Assembly (NCBI RefSeq): GCF_001898575.1
Contig: NZ_MKUD01000022.1
Location: 1-64,000 of the forward strand
Reading direction: 5' to 3'
Length of the DNA stretch: 64,000 nucleotides
From: Spirosoma sp. 48-14
GTDB lineage: Bacteria > Bacteroidota > Bacteroidia > Cytophagales > Spirosomataceae
Numbering within the stretch: position 1 is the stretch's first letter; each line of letters opens with the position of its first letter. The notes beneath the pieces were generated by a model that was not told the DNA's origin, searched no databases, and saw nothing but the letters and a program-made list of their open reading frames with translations. The position numbers were made by a program, and so were the translations under genes. Below, piece after piece: positions 34,716 to 41,178 of this stretch.

Positions 34716-35879
34716 ATGACACCAAACGCTGCCGTTTATTTAGATAATGCCGCTACCACCCGACTCGATCCTGAAGTGCTTGAGGCCATGATGCCCCTCA
34801 TGACGGAGCATTTTGGTAATCCGTCATCTATTCATAGCCATGGGCGTACCGTACGAACAGCGATCGAGAAAGCGCGCAAAACAGTAGCCTCTTTATTGAA
34901 TACATCACCTGCCGAAATTTTCTTTACATCAGGTGGTACCGAAGCCGATAACACGGCCATTCGGAGCAGTATCGAAACCTATGGTCTGAAACATGCCATT
35001 ACTTCGCCCCTGGAGCACCATGCGGTTTTGCATACGTTACAGCATTTGGCTGAACAGGGAACGATTCAGCTCAGTCTCGTTCAGATCGACGCTAAAGGAC
35101 ATATCGATCTGGATCATCTGGAAGAACTCCTCCGGTCGAACAGGCGCTCGCTGGTGTCGCTGATGCATGGCAATAATGAGATCGGTAATCTGTTGAATCT
35201 GACTCGGGTAGGGGAGTTGTGTCGGCAATACGACGCTATTTTTCATTCCGATACGGTGCAGACGATGGGCCACTTCCGGCATGATTTACAACAACTACCT
35301 GTCGATTTCATCGTAGGTGCCGGACACAAGTTTCACGGTCCTAAGGGAGTTGGGTTTCTATACGTAAATGCCGACCGGGTGAAAATTCATCCGTTTGTGT
35401 ATGGAGGAGCGCAGGAGCGCAATATGCGAGGTGGTACCGAAAACGTCTATGGTATTGTGGGCCTGGCCAAAGCCCTGGAAATCGCCTATCGCGATATGGA
35501 CGCTCATAAACAGCATATTACGGCCCTGAAAAGTCGAATGATTGAGCGGTTGCGTGCTCAAATGCCCGAGGTGCAGTTTAATGGCGATTCGGGCGATGTC
35601 GACAATAGTTTGTATACCGTGCTGAACGTTAGTTTACCGGCTTCAGACATCAGCGATATGCTTTTGTTTAGTCTGGATATTGCCCGCATTTCCGCGTCAG
35701 GTGGATCGGCCTGTTCCAGTGGCTCTAATGTGGGATCGCACGTATTGGCGGCTTTACCCGGCCTGGATCCTGATCGCGGCTACGTCCGTTTTTCGTTCGG
35801 CAAGTATAATACCGCCGACGAGATTGATTATGCTGTTGATACGCTGGTAGGGCTTTACCAGAAAGAATTGGTAAAATAA
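34716..35879 (+). CDS. Cysteine desulfurase (NifS/IscS class)
   Basis: The 387-residue PLP enzyme takes sulfur from cysteine for Fe-S clusters and tRNA thiolation. K205 in GAGHKFHGPKG binds PLP, HHAVLHT is the His pair near 101, and the mobile catalytic Cys is C333 in SGGSACSSGS. YLDNAATTRLDPEVLEAM starts the fold. The Cys loop has the length of the class I type. No iscU or suf gene is adjacent, so its sulfur acceptor cannot be told. The promoter lies 25 bases upstream. Confidence 0.95.
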   Translation: MTPNAAVYLDNAATTRLDPEVLEAMMPLMTEHFGNPSSIHSHGRTVRTAIEKARKTVASLLNTSPAEIFFTSGGTEADNTAIRSSIETYGLKHAITSPLEHHAVLHTLQHLAEQGTIQLSLVQIDAKGHIDLDHLEELLRSNRRSLVSLMHGNNEIGNLLNLTRVGELCRQYDAIFHSDTVQTMGHFRHDLQQLPVDFIVGAGHKFHGPKGVGFLYVNADRVKIHPFVYGGAQERNMRGGTENVYGIVGLAKALEIAYRDMDAHKQHITALKSRMIERLRAQMPEVQFNGDSGDVDNSLYTVLNVSLPASDISDMLLFSLDIARISASGGSACSSGSNVGSHVLAALPGLDPDRGYVRFSFGKYNTADEIDYAVDTLVGLYQKELVK

Positions 35880-35883
35880 ACGG

Positions 35884-36384
35884 TTACCCATAGTTCTGCT
35901 GCCAGTCCTTTTTGAGCCTCTTGTAGTCGGGGTCTTCGCGGGCTTCCAGGTATTTACCATAAAAAATACGGGCCGATTCCGCTTTTACGGGATCTTCGTC
36001 GCGGGGGAGTTGCGCCCGTCCATGCGCCCCCGATCGGCCTCTTTGCTCAGTCGGTACAGGGCCATCGTATTTCTGGCCACTGGCATGGTTCGCGTAACGC
36101 CTGGATCGGGTATAGCCCATCTGTAGAAACTTGCGGGCCATGTCCATACCGATGAAGTCCCCTTTTTGCTTGTAGTCCAGAAAAAGCTGATAGATTTTCT
36201 CCGACGACTCACGGGCGATGTCGGGGGTTTTGAATTTCCAGAAGGGTAATATTTCGTCTTTGTAGGGTCTGACCAATAGAACTCCCTGTTCGCCTTTGCC
36301 GACGCGGTATAGCTCGGGGTGCTCCCGTACGTTCAGCGTTCGGTAATCAAGATCATAGTTGAAAGCGCGATTCGTTGCGGCCAT
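35884..36384 (-). CDS. DUF4385 protein
   Basis: The 166-residue protein matches DUF4385: FNYDLDYRTLNVREHPELYRVGKGEQGVLLVRPYKDEILPFWKFKTP, KGDFIGMDMARKFLQMGYTRSRRYANH, and a C-terminal GPVPTEQRGR. There is no signal or membrane segment; it is basic and small. The function is unknown in the literature. It lies 3 bases from the converging cysteine desulfurase stop, next to the RES/Xre pair. Confidence 0.85.
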   Translation of the reverse strand: MAATNRAFNYDLDYRTLNVREHPELYRVGKGEQGVLLVRPYKDEILPFWKFKTPDIARESSEKIYQLFLDYKQKGDFIGMDMARKFLQMGYTRSRRYANHASGQKYDGPVPTEQRGRSGAHGRAQLPRDEDPVKAESARIFYGKYLEAREDPDYKRLKKDWQQNYG

Positions 36385-36431
36385 AGGTTTACCAGTTGCT
36401 GATAGCTATAACAACAAATTGGACAATATGG

Positions 36432-36893
36432 CTATTGACGTAATAGACGCGGATCAAATTGATAAGGGCGTTTATCCAGAATGACTACTTCTGATGCGCG
36501 AGGATGGATTGGATTGATCAGGATGTTGTATTCACCTGCCACAACGGCTGAAGGGACTTTAAGTAATAAAAAGTGATTGTCTGAAATCCAGGTTTGGGTT
36601 ATCGATTTGATGGCATCGGGTGGTGTTAATCCGTTCCAGCCATCGGGAAGACTATCCAGTGGAACACTCTGCAACGAATCTTCAGGTACTCGAAGGGTGA
36701 GCATTTGATAAAAGTCGGGTACGTATGACACCGGGCTGTGGACCAGTACTTCCAGCGTAGCTAAGGCTCTTGAACTGGCTGTATACAAAACAGGGGCCCC
36801 AATAAAGTTCCAGCGGCCACCCGTCAATCTCGCTCCTGTCCCGGTCAGGTCGTCGGCGCGTCGGGCGTTGGCCAGTCGATAAACGTCCATCAC
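36432..36893 (-). CDS. RES-domain toxin
   Basis: The 153-residue protein is a RES toxin. The three eponymous residues can be placed in GGRWN, ALATLEVLVH and the VPSAVV segment, with NILINP following. RES toxins of the ParT/MbcT type degrade or modify NAD+ (known for MbcT and relatives), stopping growth. The gene starts 4 bases inside the end of its antitoxin gene (ATGA-type overlap), so the two are translationally coupled. It has no signal. Confidence 0.92.
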   Translation of the reverse strand: MMDVYRLANARRADDLTGTGARLTGGRWNFIGAPVLYTASSRALATLEVLVHSPVSYVPDFYQMLTLRVPEDSLQSVPLDSLPDGWNGLTPPDAIKSITQTWISDNHFLLLKVPSAVVAGEYNILINPIHPRASEVVILDKRPYQFDPRLLRQ

Positions 36894-37315
36894 GCCAGTA
36901 CTCCCCAGTCGATTCGGGTAAGCTCGTCGCGAACAGCCTGAAAGCCAAATTGAGTATCGAGCAGTTCAATTGGTTTTTTACCGCTGAAAAATGGGCTGGG
37001 ATGATTCATCCAGCCGTGAAATTTCCAGGTAGCCCCAAATACATCCTCTCCATATTTGTACAGATTTGCCAATTGCAGGGCTTTTTCGGTAACATCCTGC
37101 GGGAGGAGTTTTTCGTCGGTATAGCGTTGCCAGGTGCGGGCCGAAATATGCAGGATGACAAATAAATCGGACTGGGTAAGCCCCAGATGGCGCGCCATCG
37201 TAGCGACAGCTTTTTTGGACAAGCCTCGCCGACTCAATTCGATCAGATCAAAAATGGATTGAATAGGAGGAGCATTTTTAGGGCCAAAATACTGATTAAT
37301 GGTCGTCGTAGGCAT
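36890..37315 (-). CDS. Xre/ParS-type antitoxin (DUF2384)
   Basis: ATG 37315 (PTTTINQYFGPKNAPPIQ) is preferred; 37339 is the other in-frame start. The 141-residue protein has a helix-turn-helix N-terminal half (GLSKKAVATMARHLGLTQSDLFVILHISARTWQRY) and the DUF2384 C-terminal half (ATWKFHGWMNHPSPFFSGKKPIELLDT), which binds the RES toxin. The antitoxin precedes the toxin, as in this class, and would repress its own promoter upstream of 37315. Confidence 0.92.
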   Translation of the reverse strand: MPTTTINQYFGPKNAPPIQSIFDLIELSRRGLSKKAVATMARHLGLTQSDLFVILHISARTWQRYTDEKLLPQDVTEKALQLANLYKYGEDVFGATWKFHGWMNHPSPFFSGKKPIELLDTQFGFQAVRDELTRIDWGVLA

Positions 37316-37366
37316 AGGGCATAGCGTCAATTGTCGCAAATATAACGACAGTTGTCGCTCGCTTGT

Positions 37367-37813
37367 TCATTTCTCCGAAAAAATTGATGCACCCTTCGTC
37401 GTTCGCGTAATCAGCCGGTAATCAGCCCATTGAATCAGGCCGAAACCTGCCAAAATCACTAGCATGGGGAGAGCAAACCGTGAAAATGTGTTCGCTAATT
37501 CACTCAGGGCATTGTCAGGAGCCATCGTTAGTAGGGCAATTGCGATACAAAAGCTAACGAATACCCCCAGGCCATACAGAACCAATGCCCGTCGCTCGGT
37601 ACGGGCTAATTCCTGCTTCTGAATCAGCCGCGTTGCAGTAGTAGCAAACGAATAGCTGAGAGCCGTTTGTGGAGGTTCGTTGCTCAACTCCTCGAACAGT
37701 TGTTGGTAGCGCCTGAACTCTCTGTCATCCGTGTGAATGGGTGTAGAGTTATCATGATTTCGGAACTGTTTGTCAAGAAGTTCCTGAAGTTGCTGATCGG
37801 TCAGTGGATTCAT
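37367..37813 (-). CDS. Membrane protein, probable anti-sigma factor
   Basis: The 148-residue protein has an N-terminal soluble part of about 75 residues (PLTDQQLQELLDKQFRNHDNS) and two membrane helices (RALVLYGLGVFVSFCIAIALL and FALPMLVILAGFGLIQWADY). Its start overlaps the stop of the ECF sigma gene by 4 bases, so it is translated with it. That arrangement, a short cytoplasmic domain plus membrane anchor, fits an anti-sigma factor, though no zinc-binding HxxxCxxC motif is seen, so the assignment rests on position. Confidence 0.65.
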   Translation of the reverse strand: MNPLTDQQLQELLDKQFRNHDNSTPIHTDDREFRRYQQLFEELSNEPPQTALSYSFATTATRLIQKQELARTERRALVLYGLGVFVSFCIAIALLTMAPDNALSELANTFSRFALPMLVILAGFGLIQWADYRLITRTTKGASIFSEK

Positions 37814-38376
37814 CGGTTTTGTTCGCGTGTTTGGTGCAACTCTAAAGCAGTCTTTAATAGTTTTCGTGCCCGAAACAGGTAGTTTTTAACCGTGCCTTCG
37901 GGTAAAGCCGTAACCTGTCCAATCTCTTCATACGAGAGTTCATCCAGATGATACAGCGTCAGAATGGTTCGGTAGTGTACGGGCAGTTTATCGATTTGCT
38001 GGTGTAAAAAGGTTCGCCAGTCATCATGTAGCAGCAACTCTTCTGGCGTTGGTAAGTCTGAACCCAGATCTAGTTCCATTACCTGATCTGTTTCTATAAT
38101 AACGGTTTCTTTTCGATACTTCTTTAAATAATTGATACCCGTTCGGTAGGCGATGGTGGCAATCCAGGTCGATAGCTTGGCATCGAATTGATAGCTGGGC
38201 AGATGCTGATACACTTTGATGAACACTTCCTGACAGACATCTTCTACATCGGCCGGTTGCCGAACAATGCGTCGGATCATATGCAGCACGAGTCGCTGAT
38301 ACCGCTCAACCAACGTTTGATAGGCCCGAACGTTACCCTGCAAAATTTGCCGTACTAATGCCTGTTCGTCATTCAT
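37810..38376 (-). CDS. ECF-family RNA polymerase sigma factor
   Basis: ATG 38376 (NDEQALVRQILQGNVRAYQ) is favoured over TTG 38391 because the candidate -10 element lies over the latter. The 188-residue protein has region 2 (about 20-90: YQRLVLHMIRRIVRQPADVEDVCQEVFIKVYQHL, with the DVEDVCQEVF core) and region 4 (about 120-180: LPVHYRTILTLYHLDELSYEEIGQVTALPEGTVKNYLFRARKLL). The divergent promoter pair at 38386-38464 has matched boxes, which suggests that it controls its own gene and the membrane genes on the plus strand. Confidence 0.93.
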   Translation of the reverse strand: MNDEQALVRQILQGNVRAYQTLVERYQRLVLHMIRRIVRQPADVEDVCQEVFIKVYQHLPSYQFDAKLSTWIATIAYRTGINYLKKYRKETVIIETDQVMELDLGSDLPTPEELLLHDDWRTFLHQQIDKLPVHYRTILTLYHLDELSYEEIGQVTALPEGTVKNYLFRARKLLKTALELHQTREQNR

Positions 38377-38385
38377 TGGCCTATG

Positions 38386-38413
38386 AGACAACGACGTTTC
38401 GGGAAAGGTTGCA
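38386..38413 (-). promoter_or_regulatory. Candidate ECF promoter for the sigma gene
   Basis: On the minus strand TGCAAC (38413-38408), 16 bases, then TTGTCT (38391-38386). The same layout occurs on the plus strand at 38437-38464. The ATG at 38376 would give a very short leader. Confidence 0.55.
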
Positions 38414-38436
38414 GTTTCAAAAATTTTCTCCGCACC

Positions 38437-38464
38437 TGCAACATTTTGAAACCTGACCCTGTCA
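38437..38464 (+). promoter_or_regulatory. Candidate ECF promoter for the divergent membrane genes
   Basis: TGCAAC (38437-38442), 16 bases, then CTGTCA (38459-38464), 11 bases before ATG 38476. The -35 and -10 boxes match those of the sigma gene promoter with identical spacing. Confidence 0.55.
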
Positions 38465-38475
38465 CATGGGCAAAC

Positions 38476-38832
38476 ATGACCAACGAGCCAATGGAAAAGG
38501 AATATGGTTTACAGGCCGCTTATGTCATTCTGTCGATGGCAATAGGTATTTACCTGACAATGCGCCCACTCACTACGTATCTGTTACGTCGTAGGCTGCT
38601 CGAATTGGGGCAGTGGACCGAACAAACGCACAAGCAAATGGAACAGGAACGTGACGCGCCTTCTGAAAGCCTCAAATGGGGATTGATTTTACTCTGTTCA
38701 GGTATCGGGCTGATTATCGTTCATTTTCTACCCGTTCCGCCCGAATCCAGCCTAAACTATGGTGTCATTATGGTGTCGTCGGCACTTGGCTTTCTAATTT
38801 ATTATCGAATCGTAACCACAAAAACGAACTAA
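38476..38832 (+). CDS. Small membrane protein of unknown function
   Basis: ATG 38476 (TNEPMEKEYGLQAAYVIL) gives 118 residues. There are about three membrane helices: AAYVILSMAIGIYLTM, WGLILLCSGIGLIIVHFL and YGVIMVSSALGFLIYYRIV, with a charged stretch between the first two. The upstream frame start at 38383 would run over the sigma promoter. It is translationally coupled with the next gene (TAATG overlap at 38830-38834). No family recognised. Likely in the ECF regulon. Confidence 0.75.
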   Translation: MTNEPMEKEYGLQAAYVILSMAIGIYLTMRPLTTYLLRRRLLELGQWTEQTHKQMEQERDAPSESLKWGLILLCSGIGLIIVHFLPVPPESSLNYGVIMVSSALGFLIYYRIVTTKTN

Positions 38833-39461
38833 TGCAGACGATGACACAGACTATCAATACGCCGACAGAGCAGCGTGTTTGGGGAATGGCTATGATTATA
38901 GCCCCGTTGTTATTTCTTATATCGACGTTCTACTGGCAGAATGGCGAATATACCATCACAGGTGGTACACTTCTGGTAGTGGCAACGGTTTTCTGGATAC
39001 CTGCCCTGACGGGTCTGTTTGCGAGGCTAAAAAGTACAATGCCCAGTTATGCCAGTTGGGGATGGCTGCTTGCCCTATGTGGGGTTATCAGCGGTAATAA
39101 CTTTGGTATGCGGGGCATTTACGCCCAGGTTTTCGGAATTTCGAAAGAGACATTATTACATGAAGCAGCGATTCATTCCGTGAGCTTCAACATCACCATG
39201 TTTATATCGGGACCCTTGTTTCCGCTCAGTTTACTGGTGTTGGGTATTCAGCTTATGCGAAAAAAGGCGGTTCCCTACTGGGTCGGTTTTTTGCTGTGCG
39301 CAGGAGCTGTGGCGTTTCCGGTAAGTCGGATTGCGCGGATCGAGTGGATCGCTCACGTAGCCGATTTTCTCCTTTTTATCCCGATTGCGTACCTGGGCTG
39401 GCAATCGCTTACCAGAAATCAGGGAGCCAGCCAGGTCATTTTAGACTCGGGTTCGTACTGA
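38832..39461 (+). CDS. Multi-span membrane protein of unknown function
   Basis: From ATG 38832 the product is 209 residues with about six membrane helices, starting QTMTQTINTPTEQRVWGMAMIIAPLLFLIS. Helices also include GGTLLVVATVFWIPALTGLFARL, GWLLALCGVISGNNFG and VADFLLFIPIAYLGWQSL. No catalytic motif is visible. Its start shares bases with the stop of the preceding gene. Its last 43 bases overlap the converging gene at 39419. The divergent ECF promoter suggests it is an envelope-stress target, which is inference. Confidence 0.75.
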   Translation: MQTMTQTINTPTEQRVWGMAMIIAPLLFLISTFYWQNGEYTITGGTLLVVATVFWIPALTGLFARLKSTMPSYASWGWLLALCGVISGNNFGMRGIYAQVFGISKETLLHEAAIHSVSFNITMFISGPLFPLSLLVLGIQLMRKKAVPYWVGFLLCAGAVAFPVSRIARIEWIAHVADFLLFIPIAYLGWQSLTRNQGASQVILDSGSY

Positions 39462-40051
39462 AAACGGGCACGTAGTTGGCCTTCAGGGCTTAAGTATAAG
39501 TATTCCATCGCCAGAGTCCGGCATTCGATAACCGCAAAATTTTTCCGCGCCGACTGGTTCGCTTCCTTCGAAAGTACTTTGTCCGACACATCATCGGGAT
39601 AGCCTGGGTAGGGAGCTGATAATTCTGTACCCGGAACATGTTCCGAAAAATAAAGCTTCCGCTCGCGTTCGGTAGCCGACTCCCAATGCTCATCGGCTAT
39701 ATAGTCGTCCGTATGCAGGCGAGTTTCTACCGTAAGGCGGAGTTGAATATGGCGCTGTTTATCCCAGAAAAGTAGCGTGGCTGTCGGAAACGCTTCCAGT
39801 TGGAGCACCTTCTCGGTCCGGGCGTCGGTATGGAACCACACGTACTTGTGCGACGTATCGACCCGGCGTAAGACAACAATCCGGGCATCGGCTCCCCGAT
39901 TTGTACAGGTCGCAACGGTCATGATTTTGAATCCGTCCTTTTCCTGATTCGCACCAGAGGCAAGCTGATGCCAGCAGGCATTTTCCAGATCGGTAAGGTT
40001 GGTCGACGTAATAGGTTGTACGGTTTGGCTGGCGTCAGGAACTTGACTCAT
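39419..40051 (-). CDS. Pyridoxamine 5'-phosphate oxidase-family (PNPOx-like) flavoprotein
   Basis: The 210-residue protein has the FMN-binding split-barrel fold. The motif MTVATCTNRGADARIVVLRRVDTSHKYVWFHTDAR carries the FMN-phosphate-binding Arg, and KVLQLEAFPTATLLFWDKQRHIQLRL the following strand pair. It lacks the full PNPOx C-terminal motif (RxxxxxxW), so it is a general flavin reductase/heme-utilisation-like member and not the true PdxH. It converges on the membrane gene with a 43-base overlap. Confidence 0.85.
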   Translation of the reverse strand: MSQVPDASQTVQPITSTNLTDLENACWHQLASGANQEKDGFKIMTVATCTNRGADARIVVLRRVDTSHKYVWFHTDARTEKVLQLEAFPTATLLFWDKQRHIQLRLTVETRLHTDDYIADEHWESATERERKLYFSEHVPGTELSAPYPGYPDDVSDKVLSKEANQSARKNFAVIECRTLAMEYLYLSPEGQLRARFQYEPESKMTWLAP

Positions 40052-40269
40052 ACAATAACAGGGCGATTTATTCGGTGTTCTGAGAAGGCTGTTTGTCTGG
40101 GCGAATTCATATCCTTACCATCGAAAGAAATCAGGAAATCTACTCGCATTGAGGTAACCTGAGCATCAATTTATTTGTTTAGTCAATACGGACATTTAAT
40201 AAGCGCTTAATTGAATCGATCCAGTGCTTACGGAACTTTACGACCGTTTCTGATAAACCCAAAGAACTG

Positions 40270-41016
40270 ATGTGTTACCATAAATCGCTGATTGTAAAAG
40301 GCCCCGAGCTTGAAGAGCGATACGAAGCTAATTTGCCCGAGGCTTCTGCTTTTCAGCCTGTTTATCACGCCAATGCATACCAGTTTCCTGCCTGGCCCAT
40401 CCTGACTCACCAGCAGCCCGACCAGTTTCAATATATGCGTTGGGGCCTGGTTCCGCAGTGGACTAAAACGTCGGATAATGCGGATGAAATACGCACACGA
40501 ACGCTGAATGCCCGCTCCGAAACGATTTATGAGAAACCTTCTTTTCGGTCGGCGGCTCAATCTGAAAAACGATGCCTGATTCCTGTAACAGGGTTTTATG
40601 AATGGCATACGATCGGTAGTAAGAAATTTCCCTTTTATATCAACTCGACAGCGCAAACGATTGTCTCTATCGCTGGCCTTTGGGATGAATGGGCCGACCC
40701 CGTAACGGGTGAACTAATCCGCACGTATACCCTGCTTACGACCGATGCCAACCCCTTGCTGGCGGCTATCCATAATTCGAAAAAACGAATGCCATGTCTG
40801 TTATCAGAAAAAGACGAAAAAACCTGGCTACAGGATGATTTAACTGAACGGGATGCGCTGACGTTACTGAACAACCAATATCCAGTTAGTAAACTCCATA
40901 GTTACAGTATCAGCAAACGGATTACCTCACGTTCAGAACCTAGCGATGTTCCAGAAGTACTAGAAGCCAGTTCTTATTCAGAACTGAAAAACCACCCTGA
41001 ACTGTTTGCTGCATAA
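40270..41016 (+). CDS. SOS response-associated peptidase (SRAP/YedK/HMCES family)
   Basis: The 248-residue protein starts Met-Cys, and the Cys at position 2 is the residue that forms a stable thiazolidine link to abasic sites in single-stranded DNA after removal of Met1. Other active-site motifs: WGLVPQW, NARSETI with Asn, GFYEWH with the catalytic Glu, and HNSKKRMP with His. It shields abasic sites during replication (known for YedK/HMCES). It is cytoplasmic and monocistronic here; no LexA site was identified. Confidence 0.95.
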   Translation: MCYHKSLIVKGPELEERYEANLPEASAFQPVYHANAYQFPAWPILTHQQPDQFQYMRWGLVPQWTKTSDNADEIRTRTLNARSETIYEKPSFRSAAQSEKRCLIPVTGFYEWHTIGSKKFPFYINSTAQTIVSIAGLWDEWADPVTGELIRTYTLLTTDANPLLAAIHNSKKRMPCLLSEKDEKTWLQDDLTERDALTLLNNQYPVSKLHSYSISKRITSRSEPSDVPEVLEASSYSELKNHPELFAA

Positions 41017-41178
41017 GCATGGCCACTTGCCAAATGCCTGACGCATTGGTGAAAATTAGATTTTTTCAGGAAATTTGCGGCCAATTTTGGCCAATCGGAC
41101 TGTCTTTTGGGCCAGTTTTTGACAGAAAGCTTACTATAAACTCATCTACTTTATTCGTTACTCGCATACAATCTGTCT

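Noticed and set aside
36432..37339. Alternative antitoxin start at 37339
   Set aside because: The eight added residues carry no family similarity, and the internal ATG at 37315 begins the conserved part.
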